A stretch of 64,000 bases of DNA from Paenibacillus sp. 1781tsa1 (lineage in GTDB: Bacteria > Bacillota > Bacilli > Paenibacillales > Paenibacillaceae): positions 5,394,001 through 5,458,000 of the forward strand of contig NZ_JAMYWY010000001.1 in the NCBI RefSeq assembly GCF_024159265.1, in the 5' to 3' direction. Under the pieces are notes generated by a model. It ran no database searches. It saw only the letters and a list, made by a program, of their open reading frames with translations, and was not told where the DNA came from. Shown here in pieces: positions 17,170 through 26,835 of the stretch. The translations under genes were made by a program, and so were the position numbers. The stretch's first letter is position 1. Every line of letters starts with the position of its first letter.

Positions 17170-18366
17170 ATGCTACCGCTTTACAAAAAATACGGGCGAA
17201 CTGTCTTTGATATCGCTTTGCTCGTATTAACCGTGTACGTCATCATGTACAGTTTTAGCCAATTATATCAAATCGCTGCACCGGTTTTTCTCTCATTTAT
17301 TGTGTACTGGATGATTGAGCCATTAGCCAAATTTCTACATCGCAAAGGGCTGCCCAAAACGCTTGGAGCTACCATATCCGTCCTGTTATTTCTCGCGATA
17401 ATTATCGCAGCCTTTTTTGGTGTGGGCTTGATTATTATCTCACAGATATCCAATCTTCAAGATAATTTTCCTGTATACATTGAGATGATACAGCGTGAGT
17501 TTACCAATCTGGTGTTATTCATTCAGGACAAGTCAGACGCTCTCCCAGATGGGATTATGGGTAAAGCGAATGATTATTTTGCAACACTGACCGGCTTCCT
17601 ATCCAAATGGGTAACGAGCGGAGCGCAATTCATTGTAGGTTTCCTCAGTTCATTCTCTTCGTTTATTACGAACTTCGGAATTGCGATTATTCTGGCCTTC
17701 TTTCTCAGTATCGAGATTGAATCCTGGCGCAAGTTCGCCCGTGCGAAGACACCCAAAACCTTGAAGTTAGCTATTGAATTCATGCGTAATCACGTGTTCA
17801 AGACGATCCGTTCGTATCTGAAGGCGCAGATGATCATGATGCTCATTACGTTCGTATTGATTTATGCAGGTTTGTTAATTTTGGGAACCTCTAACGCCTT
17901 TACCATTGCAGCGGTCTGTGCGGTTTTTGATCTGGTACCATTGCTTGGCGTTCCTGTTGTATTCATTCCATGGATCGTCTACCTGTTCATTATAGGTAAT
18001 AGTAGCCTGGCCATCGGCCTGATTGTGATTCTTGCAGTGACGATGCTGACACGACAATTGTTGGAACCGAAGATATCGGGTAACTCGATTGGTGTATCTT
18101 CGGCGTACTTAATGCTTTCGTTCATGCTGATCTCCCTTTCGATCTTCGGCCTGGCTGGTGTAGTGTTATCTCCAGTGCTTCTGATCCTTCTGAAAGAACT
18201 GTTACAACAAGGGTACCTGCAAAAGTGGATTCACCTGCCAAAAGATGAATTTGAATCTTCTCCATTGGTTATGGACTCACCCGTTAGCACGGCCTCAGCG
18301 AGTTCTGCCGAGTCCGCGATGCATACGCCTGTTCCTGTGAAGGATCACGAGGACCCAGCCAAATAG
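17170..18366 (+). CDS. AI-2E family transporter (PF01594 permease)
   Basis: 398-residue membrane protein with about eight hydrophobic segments in the arrangement typical of the family: N-terminal hairpins, a long soluble loop (about 85-150), then the conserved cluster with DLVPLLGVPVVFIPW and TRQLLEPKISGNSIGVSS. Family members move varied solutes (AI-2, Na+/H+, osmolytes), so the substrate is open. The second ATG at 17170 is preferred because AAGGAG lies eight bases upstream, while ATG 17164 is too close. Its 3' end overlaps the convergent PBP gene by 22 bp. Confidence 0.88.
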   Translation: MLPLYKKYGRTVFDIALLVLTVYVIMYSFSQLYQIAAPVFLSFIVYWMIEPLAKFLHRKGLPKTLGATISVLLFLAIIIAAFFGVGLIIISQISNLQDNFPVYIEMIQREFTNLVLFIQDKSDALPDGIMGKANDYFATLTGFLSKWVTSGAQFIVGFLSSFSSFITNFGIAIILAFFLSIEIESWRKFARAKTPKTLKLAIEFMRNHVFKTIRSYLKAQMIMMLITFVLIYAGLLILGTSNAFTIAAVCAVFDLVPLLGVPVVFIPWIVYLFIIGNSSLAIGLIVILAVTMLTRQLLEPKISGNSIGVSSAYLMLSFMLISLSIFGLAGVVLSPVLLILLKELLQQGYLQKWIHLPKDEFESSPLVMDSPVSTASASSAESAMHTPVPVKDHEDPAK

Positions 18367-20156
18367 TCCATGACCTTCCTGAAGAGAGCTGTCGCCTGAT
18401 GTTGGCTACCTGGAGAGACATTTTGAACAAGAACAGCTACAGCGTACTTGGGTTGTTCTATCGGTCCATAACCGATGAACCATTGATGATTACGCTTCTC
18501 CCCATGTTTCTGTACCTGAGCTGTACCTGATTTCCCTGCAACATGCCACCGCGCACGCTGCAGGGATTTTCCTGTTCCCTCACGGACTACCTTATTCATC
18601 CAGGATAACAGTTTATGCGCAGTTGCAGGAGCAATCTGTCCTGCGGCTGAAGGAGAATCATGCAAGGGCATCTCCAACATGATGCCACCATCCGCATATC
18701 GGATCCGTTCAACGAGGCGTGGGGCACTAACCTTTCCATCATGTAACAGTGTCACGATCAGATTGGCGGCTTGCAGCGGTGTGACCAAGACGTCTCGCTG
18801 ACCGATGGCTGTCTGTATTTTCGCACCTTCATCACCAGAAGACACAGCCTCTGTTCGCACACGTCCGTAATCTTCATGATCAAAGTGTCGTAAGACGGGC
18901 ATCCCAGCCATCTGTTTCCCCTCCCAACCAACAGGACGCGCCAGTCCCAGACGATCTGCCGTATTCTCCAGTTGCTCCATACTAAGCCTGCGCGCCGTTT
19001 CCGCGAATACGATGTTGCAAGACTCGGCGAATCCTTGTTCCAGATTCAGGTTTCCATGCCCATGCTCTTTCCAGCAGGACAAACCATACTTTCCATACTC
19101 ACCACCACAATGAAATTCTTCTCCATTCGAAACCGCATGGTATTCCAATGCAGCGGCCGCAGTGACAATTTTGAAAATGGAACCCGGTACGGCTCCCTGT
19201 ACTGCACGATTCCCCCAGGATGACTCTCTAGGGTCTACATGTTGTGGCTGATAGAAAGGGCGGGAGATCATGGCGCGAACATCTGCGTTAGCGGCATCTA
19301 ACACAACCACGGCCCCTTCTTGTAATCCAGATTCTTCTGTCAACTGCTCCAACCCACGCTGCAACCCGGCATCTATAGTGGTTTCTACTCGTAAAGGATA
19401 ATGGCTATTGCCCGGTGCAATGACGTGCGGCTGAATATTCGGGATAATCTCACCACCACCCGAGACCATACGTGATACAAGCGTAGGACCTATTCCCCTT
19501 AACAAGGGTTCAAGTGTCCTCTCCAGTCCAGCTGCCCCTGATTTCATGGCAAATGGCTGTTTTACTTCATCCTGATGTCCAGTTAGAACTTTGGAGGACT
19601 CAGGCTGTTCAGCCAGATAACCCATCCACTGCATTCCCGTATGCCCCTGAAGATACCGTGTCATCATTGGATAGATACCAGCTCCTTGCAGGTGCAAATT
19701 ACGCAGCCGCTCCACCTGAGCAGCGCTCAAATGAACAGGCTGAGTTGCACCTGCTGTCCAGAAATGAGGTACATTTTCCTGATTCCATTCCTTCTTCAAT
19801 TGATCCAGATCGGTATGTAATATAGCTGCCAACTTTGTCATCTCTGAGCCTTCTAATGCTCCTTGCTTGCGTAGTTTCACTAAAGGCACTTCCTGTGGAA
19901 AAAGAACCAAGCCCCATTGCAGCTTACCGGTCAACGCCTCACCCTTGTAATCTGTAAATTGCCCCCGGCCCGTATCAAGCATCACCCCGCGTTCACGCTG
20001 CAATACGGACATTTCACGTACCGTTCGTTGAAATCCAGGCATGGTCTGATTCACCTGAACGATCTGGACCCATCCCAATCGCAATATAAGCAATCCAAAG
20101 ACAAGAGTTAGAAGAATACAAGTTATATAGATTCGCCGTTTCGCAAGGAGATGCAT
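18345..20156 (-). CDS. Class B penicillin-binding protein (PbpI-like DD-transpeptidase)
   Basis: 603 residues. One N-terminal transmembrane segment (about 10-30), a PBP dimer domain, then the transpeptidase: SxxK is S326-I-F-K329 (VPGSIFKIV), SxN is S379-C-N381, and KSG is K542-S-G544 (AGKSGTAQV). All three catalytic motifs are intact, so it should cross-link peptidoglycan. Position upstream of the trhP/mltG block matches B. subtilis pbpI (yrrR), a septal and sporulation-related PBP; exact orthology is inference. It overlaps tail-to-tail with the AI-2E gene. Confidence 0.88.
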   Translation of the reverse strand: MHLLAKRRIYITCILLTLVFGLLILRLGWVQIVQVNQTMPGFQRTVREMSVLQRERGVMLDTGRGQFTDYKGEALTGKLQWGLVLFPQEVPLVKLRKQGALEGSEMTKLAAILHTDLDQLKKEWNQENVPHFWTAGATQPVHLSAAQVERLRNLHLQGAGIYPMMTRYLQGHTGMQWMGYLAEQPESSKVLTGHQDEVKQPFAMKSGAAGLERTLEPLLRGIGPTLVSRMVSGGGEIIPNIQPHVIAPGNSHYPLRVETTIDAGLQRGLEQLTEESGLQEGAVVVLDAANADVRAMISRPFYQPQHVDPRESSWGNRAVQGAVPGSIFKIVTAAAALEYHAVSNGEEFHCGGEYGKYGLSCWKEHGHGNLNLEQGFAESCNIVFAETARRLSMEQLENTADRLGLARPVGWEGKQMAGMPVLRHFDHEDYGRVRTEAVSSGDEGAKIQTAIGQRDVLVTPLQAANLIVTLLHDGKVSAPRLVERIRYADGGIMLEMPLHDSPSAAGQIAPATAHKLLSWMNKVVREGTGKSLQRARWHVAGKSGTAQVQKHGEKRNHQWFIGYGPIEQPKYAVAVLVQNVSPGSQHQATALFRKVMDYLAGSS

Positions 20157-20229
20157 CCAAATCTCACCTTTTGTCGTTTTGACATATTATTGCTGATAAG
20201 GCTTGGAATTATCCGGTAAACCAAAAGAA

Positions 20230-20255
20230 AACCTGTCCCATGTACGGGGCAGGTT
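20230..20255 (-). terminator. Terminator of the chemoreceptor gene
   Basis: AACCTGTCCC and GGGGCAGGTT pair (one G-T), and the minus strand continues TTTTCTTTTGG. Confidence 0.75.
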
Positions 20256-20278
20256 CTCCTCATTTCAATGTTGGCTTG

Positions 20279-22561
20279 TTACACCGTGAAGCGTGACAAG
20301 GTTTCTTTCAGTTCAGTGGATACATTCTCCAGCTTGCCAGACAGATTTACCAGCTGGTTACTGATATTTTGCTGTTCACTGCTCAAGGAAGCTACTTCTT
20401 GAGACGTTGCAGAAGATTCTTCAGCTACAGCGCTGACATTGCTCATGGCTTCAGACAACGTACCTTGAGATTTGTTCAAATCTCCAATAGAACCTGTCAC
20501 CATGCCCAAACGTTCCACAAATGCCCCCATCTGTTCCTGTACGGAAGCGAAGATGACGTTGGTATCTTTAACCGCATCCATCTGTTCCTTGAATAACGGA
20601 TAGGCTGCAGACAAAGCATCCACGGTCTCATTCATTTCGGTCATGATTTTGTCAGTGATCTCTCCAACCATCTCAATGGATTGTCTGGATTGAGCCGCAA
20701 GCTGACGAACCTCATCAGCCACCACCATGAATCCGCGTCCGGCTGCACCGGCACGTGCTGCTTCAATGGTCGCATTCAGGGAAAGGATATTCGTCTGTTT
20801 CGTTATGTTTTGCAGCACTTCAAGCACTTTCAGAACAGAAGACGTACTCTCTTTCAGCGAATCAACTTTATTCACCAGTGCACCAATCATTTCTTCTGTT
20901 TTCTGGGTTTTGGTCATCAACTGATTCAGATGTTGTGTTCCTGTCTGACTGGACTTCTCTACATGACGAGCAGAATCACCCATCTGTTCATTAGCAGCAA
21001 TTACACTCTGCATCTGACGAGAGATATTGTCAGTTAATTCGTTACCACGTTCCGCTTCGGTTGCCAAACTGCCTGCACCGCCTGCGATCTCTTCTGTAGC
21101 TACGGCGATCTCCGAGGCAGATACAGCCGTTTTCTTGGATGCACTGCTCAGCTCAGAGGCCGTATCCAATACTTCCTGCGCAGAACGATTCGTTTGTTCA
21201 ACCAGCTTCGTGATCTGCTCCATCATCAGATTGAAGGCGGTTGAGAGCTGACCGATTTCATCTTGGGATCTGTATGGTGTACGAACTTTAAGATTACCTT
21301 TAGAACCTTCCTGCATCAGGTCTTTCAATTTGCCGAGTGGACGAGCGATCATACGCACCATCCAAACCCCGATCAATACTGCAATCCCCGCATCAATCAG
21401 CGCCATCCACAGGGTCAGGGTCAGAATGCCTTTTGCATCCTGAACCAAAACAGAGGTAGGTATCATACCAACCAGTTTCCAATTGGATGTATCCATCGTA
21501 CTGTATACAGCCAACATTTCCGTAGATTTGCCATCTACCGTATACTCCGTATTCGTGCTACCTGCTGGTTCGGTCAACTCTTTGACAAATGCAAGCTCTG
21601 TATCTTGTCCCGTACGATCCGAGATGGAGGATGCAACCACTTTATTATCGGGAGCAATCAGTTGAAGAACAGCTCCTGAACCCAGATCAAGCGATTTCAA
21701 TTGTTCCTCCAGAACTTCCAGTTTCAGTTCAATAACCAGAACATACGACTGGGTCGTTCCCTGCAGGTTTTTCATTGAACGTGCGATTTTAAACGTTGGC
21801 GTTGAGCCATCTTCCTTGACCTCTGTTGGAAGCCAGCGATAACCGCCCGCCTCAATCAACTCACTATACCATGCTTCCTGGCGAATATTGCCCATGGATG
21901 AACTGTTGCTACCTGTACCCATAATGGACTTTGTATCGTCCGTAGGTACCAAATAAATCGCTTCCATAGATTTATTTGTAAATGCAACATTGGACAGTTG
22001 CTTGTTGATTGAACTTGAGTTTATGAATGTATCATACGCAGTCAAATTCTTATCTGACATTTTTTGTAGCAAGGACTGCATCTCTGGATCAAAGAAAATC
22101 TGTGTGGATGTATCCACAAATCTCTCCAAAATGATGTCCATTTTTTGTTTGGTCTGATCAATGGTCTCCTGATTGGCACGCGAAGCATTTTTCTCTATCG
22201 TACCCTTGGCTTTTGAATAGGATAATAGACCTAAACTCACTACAAAAATCATGATCCCCGCAAAAAAGATCAAGAACAGTTTAACCCCTACGGATTTAAC
22301 AGGATTTGCCTTCCTAATTTGTTTGAAAGAAGACCCTCCAAGGTTTTTCCAATCCCGGTTTTTTAATTGTTTTTTTACCCAATCGGTCTTGATCCAGCCC
22401 AGCTTTAATTTACTACGGTCAAACTTAAGTAATTTTTTCCCATTCCCTGTAATTTTACTTTTACCTTCTTTTTCTTTCTTTACTTTCTGAACCTGCTCAG
22501 GGTTAACCTGATCGGATTTTGTCACTTGCTCCCCACTGTCTTTCTGCTTCTTTTGAACCAT
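20279..22561 (-). CDS. Methyl-accepting chemotaxis protein with extended basic N terminus
   Basis: 760 residues. A very lysine-rich cytoplasmic tail of about 90 residues precedes the first membrane segment (LFLIFFAGIMIFVVSLGLLS). An extracellular dCache-like sensor (about 125-380) follows, then a second membrane segment, a HAMP domain (about 405-455) and the coiled-coil signalling domain with the hairpin tip around GFMVVADEVRQLAAQS. The tip is intact, so it should couple to CheA/CheW. The start at 22561 is favoured because AGGTGA lies seven bases upstream. The tail is atypical of ordinary MCPs. Ligand unknown. Confidence 0.93.
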   Translation of the reverse strand: MVQKKQKDSGEQVTKSDQVNPEQVQKVKKEKEGKSKITGNGKKLLKFDRSKLKLGWIKTDWVKKQLKNRDWKNLGGSSFKQIRKANPVKSVGVKLFLIFFAGIMIFVVSLGLLSYSKAKGTIEKNASRANQETIDQTKQKMDIILERFVDTSTQIFFDPEMQSLLQKMSDKNLTAYDTFINSSSINKQLSNVAFTNKSMEAIYLVPTDDTKSIMGTGSNSSSMGNIRQEAWYSELIEAGGYRWLPTEVKEDGSTPTFKIARSMKNLQGTTQSYVLVIELKLEVLEEQLKSLDLGSGAVLQLIAPDNKVVASSISDRTGQDTELAFVKELTEPAGSTNTEYTVDGKSTEMLAVYSTMDTSNWKLVGMIPTSVLVQDAKGILTLTLWMALIDAGIAVLIGVWMVRMIARPLGKLKDLMQEGSKGNLKVRTPYRSQDEIGQLSTAFNLMMEQITKLVEQTNRSAQEVLDTASELSSASKKTAVSASEIAVATEEIAGGAGSLATEAERGNELTDNISRQMQSVIAANEQMGDSARHVEKSSQTGTQHLNQLMTKTQKTEEMIGALVNKVDSLKESTSSVLKVLEVLQNITKQTNILSLNATIEAARAGAAGRGFMVVADEVRQLAAQSRQSIEMVGEITDKIMTEMNETVDALSAAYPLFKEQMDAVKDTNVIFASVQEQMGAFVERLGMVTGSIGDLNKSQGTLSEAMSNVSAVAEESSATSQEVASLSSEQQNISNQLVNLSGKLENVSTELKETLSRFTV

Positions 22562-22703
22562 TCCCATTCACCTGCCAGTTATTTACTTGTTGGATTTTTC
22601 TTTCTCTCCCCTATAAATATGTAGTATTCGACAGTTTTCTTCGTTCCCCTTTCATATCCCAGAAATATTTTACAACTTTATTCCTATTTTTCTATAAAAA
22701 AAA

Positions 22704-22731
22704 GACCCCCATATGCCGATAAACGGAGGCC
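22704..22731 (-). terminator. Terminator downstream of trhP2
   Basis: GACCCCC (22704-22710) pairs with GGAGGCC (22725-22731) with two G-T pairs; on the minus strand it is followed by eight T residues. Confidence 0.65.
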
Positions 22732-22802
22732 CTACATGTTGATTTCATAACACTATTTTGTTAAATCATAATACAATATTGACACATTGTAGGTATTTGA
22801 GC

Positions 22803-24131
22803 CTACTTCTTTTTTCTCATCATATCGAAATAGGAAACCGGCTGATCCACTTTCATTTTAACCAGTTGCAAAGGGTGACGAGCAGCATCTAGAATATTGC
22901 CTTCTTCATCCTGTATTTCGCCGACCACCTGTTTGAAAAAGTGACCACCCGGACCAAAAAATTCGATTTCCTGTCCTGGTTTGAAGTGATTGCGCTGTTG
23001 AATGGTTGCCATGCCTGTTTCAGCATCATACCCCATGACCAATCCAGCGAAGTCAAAAGGCACAGCCTTTTCTTCCGGTTCATAGATATGATCTTCATGG
23101 TCTGGTGTATCATAGAAAAATCCGGTATTCAGCGGGCGATTCGCCGCTTTGTTCATTTCTTCAACCCATTCAGGTTTCAGAACATAATTCTCCGGATCTG
23201 CCATATAGGCATCGATGGCTTGACGGTATACGTTAACCACGGTTGCCACGTAGTGAATCGATTTCATACGTCCCTCGATCTTGAAACTGTCCACACCCAC
23301 ATCAATCAACTCGGGAATATGGCCAATCATGCACAGATCCTTTGATCCCATCGAAAATGAATTATCCTGTTCCTGGAACAGAGGAAGCTGGTTCTCACCC
23401 AGTTTGAATGGCGCAGGTGCCTTCATCTGCATGTCCTCTTCGCTAACCCACACCGTATCTTCTCTCACATCTTCAAACAAATCATACTTCCAGCGGCAAG
23501 ACTGGCAACAGCCGCCCCGGTTGGAGTCCCGATCCGTAAAATGGTTGGAGAGCACGCAACGTCCGGAATAGGAGGAACACATCGCCCCGTGAATAAAGGC
23601 TTCAATTTCAATGTCCACATTTGCCTTGATCTCTTCAATCTCTTCGAAGCTGGTCTCACGTCCGAGAACAACCCGTGGAAGTCCTTCATCTTTCCAGAAC
23701 TTCACAGCTTGCCAGTTGAGTGTGGATTGTTGCGTACTCAGATGTACCTCAAGACCTGGCACAGCACGTAGGGCTACTTCAATAATAGCCGGATCAGCTA
23801 CGATGATCGCAGAGATTCCCGCATTATAGAGGTTTTGCAGGTATGTTTCGATACCCTCAATATCCTCATTATGTGCATAGATGTTCGTCGCTACGAACAC
23901 TTTGGCTCCATACTTCTTGGCAAACTCCACACCTTCACGCATCTCTTCGAAGCTGAAGTTATCCGCGTTGGAACGCAGTCCATAGGCCTGTCCACCGATA
24001 TATACGGCATCTGCACCGTAATGGATTGCAAATTTCAGTTTTTCCAGATTACCCGCCGGAGCTAACAGCTCCGGTTTGTCCAGACGGTTACGTTTACCCG
24101 AGAACTTCCGCTGTACCGCCACTGTTTCCAT
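22803..24131 (-). CDS. trhP2: tRNA 5-hydroxyuridine synthesis protein, U32 peptidase family (YrrO type)
   Basis: 442 residues. U32 proteins were named peptidases, but members such as B. subtilis YrrO act with YrrN in prephenate-dependent hydroxylation of U34 in tRNA. Visible are PELLAPAGNLEKLKFAIHYGADAVYIG at the start (TIM-barrel entry), the Cys-rich SNHFTDRDSNRGGCCQSCRW block with cluster-type cysteines near residue 195, and KIEGRMKS. ATG 24131 is chosen because GAGGTG lies six bases upstream. It follows trhP1 by 17 nt in one operon with mltG and upstream genes. Confidence 0.9.
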   Translation of the reverse strand: METVAVQRKFSGKRNRLDKPELLAPAGNLEKLKFAIHYGADAVYIGGQAYGLRSNADNFSFEEMREGVEFAKKYGAKVFVATNIYAHNEDIEGIETYLQNLYNAGISAIIVADPAIIEVALRAVPGLEVHLSTQQSTLNWQAVKFWKDEGLPRVVLGRETSFEEIEEIKANVDIEIEAFIHGAMCSSYSGRCVLSNHFTDRDSNRGGCCQSCRWKYDLFEDVREDTVWVSEEDMQMKAPAPFKLGENQLPLFQEQDNSFSMGSKDLCMIGHIPELIDVGVDSFKIEGRMKSIHYVATVVNVYRQAIDAYMADPENYVLKPEWVEEMNKAANRPLNTGFFYDTPDHEDHIYEPEEKAVPFDFAGLVMGYDAETGMATIQQRNHFKPGQEIEFFGPGGHFFKQVVGEIQDEEGNILDAARHPLQLVKMKVDQPVSYFDMMRKKK

Positions 24132-24148
24132 TCTGTTCACCTCATCTA

Positions 24149-25078
24149 TTAATACACTTGTTCTTTATAGAAAAATCCAAACGATAATTCACGTTCAGGG
24201 TCTTGTAACTCCCGCACCTCATTGAGCCACTCTTCAGAGAACGCATATGCATCAGCATCGGCAACATAACTGTCAATCGCTGTCCGATATGCACGTACAA
24301 CAGCTTCATTGTAGGCTAGTGATTTTAGGATACCTTCAATTTTGAAACTGTGTACACCCGCCTCCATCAACAGATGAAGATCCTCGAGGATACAGATATC
24401 CTCCGAACTCATAATGTGCGTGCCATTCATGTCCTCATAGATCGGGAATTTCTCATCCCGGCGTTCAGCCTCGATCAGGAACAATCCACGTTCTTTCCCC
24501 AGATGTCCCTCGACTGGCCGTCCTTGATGAGCCATATAACTTTGCACCAGACTGCGTTTGGAATGATAAATATTCGTCATGCCATGCACCTGAACCTGCG
24601 CTTCCACCTTCAGAAAAGGAACCATCTCCGTCAACTCGTCCATATTCAACTCACGGGCAAGCACAACGCGGCTCGCTCCCTTCGTTCCCCAATAGTTGGC
24701 CGTTGCATAATTCGTTGAAGTCATCTCCGCATTCCAGTGCAGCTTCACGTGTGGAGCGTACTCCTTAATCGCAGCCAATACGGATGGATCATTAAATTCC
24801 ACACCATCAATACCGATTCTACCAAGTGCTTGAACATACTCAGGCAATTCTTTCAACAGCTCGTTGGACATCAGATTAGTCATGGATACATACACACGCG
24901 CCTGATGTTTAGCTGCAATGGCAACCACCTCTGCTGTCTCCTCCACGCTGAAGCTACCTGGAAGACGCATGCCGAATCGATCATCTCCAATGATAAGAGC
25001 ATCTGCTCCAGCCTGGAGCAGCACTTCTGCCTCTTTCACATTCGCTGCTGTAACGAGCAGTTCATGTTTCTTACTCAT
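24149..25078 (-). CDS. trhP1: tRNA 5-hydroxyuridine synthesis protein, U32 peptidase family (YrrN type)
   Basis: 309 residues, the shorter partner of the U32 pair. The TIM-barrel N terminus HELLVTAANVKEAEVLLQAG, the stretch SRVVLARELNMDELTEM and the KIEGILKSLAY block align with the family, but it lacks the four-Cys cluster seen in the longer protein. In B. subtilis YrrN and YrrO together are needed for ho5U at tRNA position 34 (established for that system). GGAGGGG precedes ATG 25078. Confidence 0.9.
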   Translation of the reverse strand: MSKKHELLVTAANVKEAEVLLQAGADALIIGDDRFGMRLPGSFSVEETAEVVAIAAKHQARVYVSMTNLMSNELLKELPEYVQALGRIGIDGVEFNDPSVLAAIKEYAPHVKLHWNAEMTSTNYATANYWGTKGASRVVLARELNMDELTEMVPFLKVEAQVQVHGMTNIYHSKRSLVQSYMAHQGRPVEGHLGKERGLFLIEAERRDEKFPIYEDMNGTHIMSSEDICILEDLHLLMEAGVHSFKIEGILKSLAYNEAVVRAYRTAIDSYVADADAYAFSEEWLNEVRELQDPERELSFGFFYKEQVY

Positions 25079-25092
25079 ATAATCCCCTCCGC

Positions 25093-26133
25093 TTATTGCG
25101 CAGCCTTACTTTTGGCTATATTTTGCTGGTGTTCCTTATACGTTTTGGCAAATAGATGTCCAGACGAGCCGTCCTTTTTCGTCACATAGAACAGATACTC
25201 CGAAGCTTCCGGATTTAGCGCTGCTTCAATGGACGGAAGACTTGGACTGGCAATTGGACCTGGTGGCAAGCCTTTATTCAGATACGTATTATAAGGACTT
25301 TTCACCTTCAAATCCTTGTAGAACAATCGCTCCTTTGGCCTGTCGAGCAGATATTGCACGGTAGCATCGATCTCCAGCTTCATATCCTGATTGATCCGAT
25401 TGTAGATTACACCTGCAACCAGAGCGCGTTCCTCGTCCACTACAACTTCTTTCTCCACCAGTGAAGCAATGGTCAGCAGTTCGTGCAGTGAAAGATTTTT
25501 CTCTTGGAGCTTGGCTTCCAAATCAGGAATGGAATTAATCTTGGTCTGGAATTCTTCCAGCATCCGTTGCATCACATCATGCGCGGAACTTCCCTTTTTC
25601 AGCTCGTAGGTCTCCGGGAACAGGTACCCTTCCAATACGTAGCGAAGTTCTTCATCCACTGGAATATCTTTGAGGATATCTACATCGAAGGCCGAAGGAT
25701 CGTTGGCCAGCTTGATGAATTCATCCCGATCGACAACATGCTCATAAGAAAGTTTACCCGCCATTTGCAGAACAGTATAACCCTCCGGAATCGTAAATTT
25801 CACCATTTCCTCCGGTACTACTTCACCACTACTCAGCTTGCTAACAATCTCATCGTATGTCACGCCAGGATTCATAGAATATGTACCCGCCATGAAATTA
25901 GACCCTAGTTTTTTCCACTTTAAATACCCTTTAAAGGTTAACCCGCTTCGAATGAGGCCTTCTTCTTGAAGCTGATCCGCGATTTTCGAAGTTCCCGATC
26001 CGCTCTTAATCTCGAATACGACCGGTTCTGTAGAAGCTTCCACGGGACGCATCATACTCCATACGTAACCGCCTGCGCCTCCGGCAAGAACTACAATGAT
26101 AAGCAGTATGACTACTATTACTTTCCCTTTCAA
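25093..26133 (-). CDS. mltG: Endolytic murein transglycosylase (YceG-like)
   Basis: Cleaves nascent glycan strands and so helps end peptidoglycan polymerisation. One N-terminal membrane segment (VIVVILLIIVVLAGGAGGYVW), then the LysM-like and catalytic YceG domain. The catalytic Glu lies in LTIASLVEKEV; KSPYNTYLNKGLPPGPIASP is the second hallmark. About 346 residues if it starts at TTG 26133, which has AAAGGAG eleven bases upstream; the longest frame to 26157 would start in front of that site. 14 nt separate it from trhP1. Confidence 0.93.
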   Translation of the reverse strand: MKGKVIVVILLIIVVLAGGAGGYVWSMMRPVEASTEPVVFEIKSGSGTSKIADQLQEEGLIRSGLTFKGYLKWKKLGSNFMAGTYSMNPGVTYDEIVSKLSSGEVVPEEMVKFTIPEGYTVLQMAGKLSYEHVVDRDEFIKLANDPSAFDVDILKDIPVDEELRYVLEGYLFPETYELKKGSSAHDVMQRMLEEFQTKINSIPDLEAKLQEKNLSLHELLTIASLVEKEVVVDEERALVAGVIYNRINQDMKLEIDATVQYLLDRPKERLFYKDLKVKSPYNTYLNKGLPPGPIASPSLPSIEAALNPEASEYLFYVTKKDGSSGHLFAKTYKEHQQNIAKSKAAQ

Positions 26134-26208
26134 AAAAGAAACAACTCCTTTACACAACCAAAAAGAGCGGACTTCTCCGCCCTCCCGGTTTCTTCAATTT
26201 GAAGCTGA

Positions 26209-26523
26209 TTAATCTTCGTCAATGGGGAGTGTACATTCATCATACAGTTCAGAGATGTTCTCCCACTCATCATCATCGTCGATCGTAACTAACTCTGGCA
26301 TGATCTGGCCTTCACTTCCAGGTGATACCCGCAGAAGTTCAACCTCGTCATAAGGTCGCAACGAACTGCGGAGCACCGCGTACTGTTGACCGTTCACTTC
26401 GAACTCAGCCAACAAGTCATACGGTTGTGATTTACCGTTCTCTTCCTCGAGCTCAACATGAGCACCGAATGCCAGACGCAGTGAATCTGTCCATTTCAGG
26501 TCTTTGCGGCTATATTCCGTCAT
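26209..26523 (-). CDS. DUF1292 (YrzB-like) acidic protein, copy A
   Basis: 104 residues, acidic, no membrane segment. Sequence pattern (FEVNGQQYAVLRS, DDDDEWENISELYDE) matches the DUF1292 family. It follows copy B with stop and start directly abutting (TAAATG), so translation is probably coupled. Function unknown. The pair sits between ruvX and mltG; B. subtilis has one YrzB at this place. Confidence 0.82.
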   Translation of the reverse strand: MTEYSRKDLKWTDSLRLAFGAHVELEEENGKSQPYDLLAEFEVNGQQYAVLRSSLRPYDEVELLRVSPGSEGQIMPELVTIDDDDEWENISELYDECTLPIDED

Positions 26524-26823
26524 TTAGTTCGCTTCCTCTTCATCTTCAGCAAGAAATGTATTAAACGTCTCCTCGACGATATCCCATTCGGCATCATCTT
26601 GGATAACGAAAAGTTTGATATCGTCGCCCTCTTCTTCATAACGGAATGCATATACATCCGTTTCGCCATCTTCAGGTTCAACCGGAGCAACCATCATGTA
26701 CTTGGCCTCCGAACCATCTACTTCAAACTTCATGATGACTTCGAATTCCTCTTCATTACCCTCGTCATCCGCAATGTAAATGATTTCCGCTTCTTCTTCC
26801 ATACCCAGTTGATCTTCAGCCAT
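26524..26823 (-). CDS. yrzB: DUF1292 protein, YrzB ortholog, copy B
   Basis: 99 residues, very acidic (the last stretch is FLAEDEEEAN). IIYIADDEGNEEEFEVI and KYMMVAPVEPEDGETDVYAFRYEEEGDDI are the usual YrzB features. It lies 12 nt after ruvX, in the ireB-ruvX-yrzB order conserved in Firmicutes. No known activity; its conserved place suggests a part in cell-wall or recombination housekeeping, which is inference. Confidence 0.88.
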   Translation of the reverse strand: MAEDQLGMEEEAEIIYIADDEGNEEEFEVIMKFEVDGSEAKYMMVAPVEPEDGETDVYAFRYEEEGDDIKLFVIQDDAEWDIVEETFNTFLAEDEEEAN

Positions 26824-26835
26824 TGTTGATCCCCC

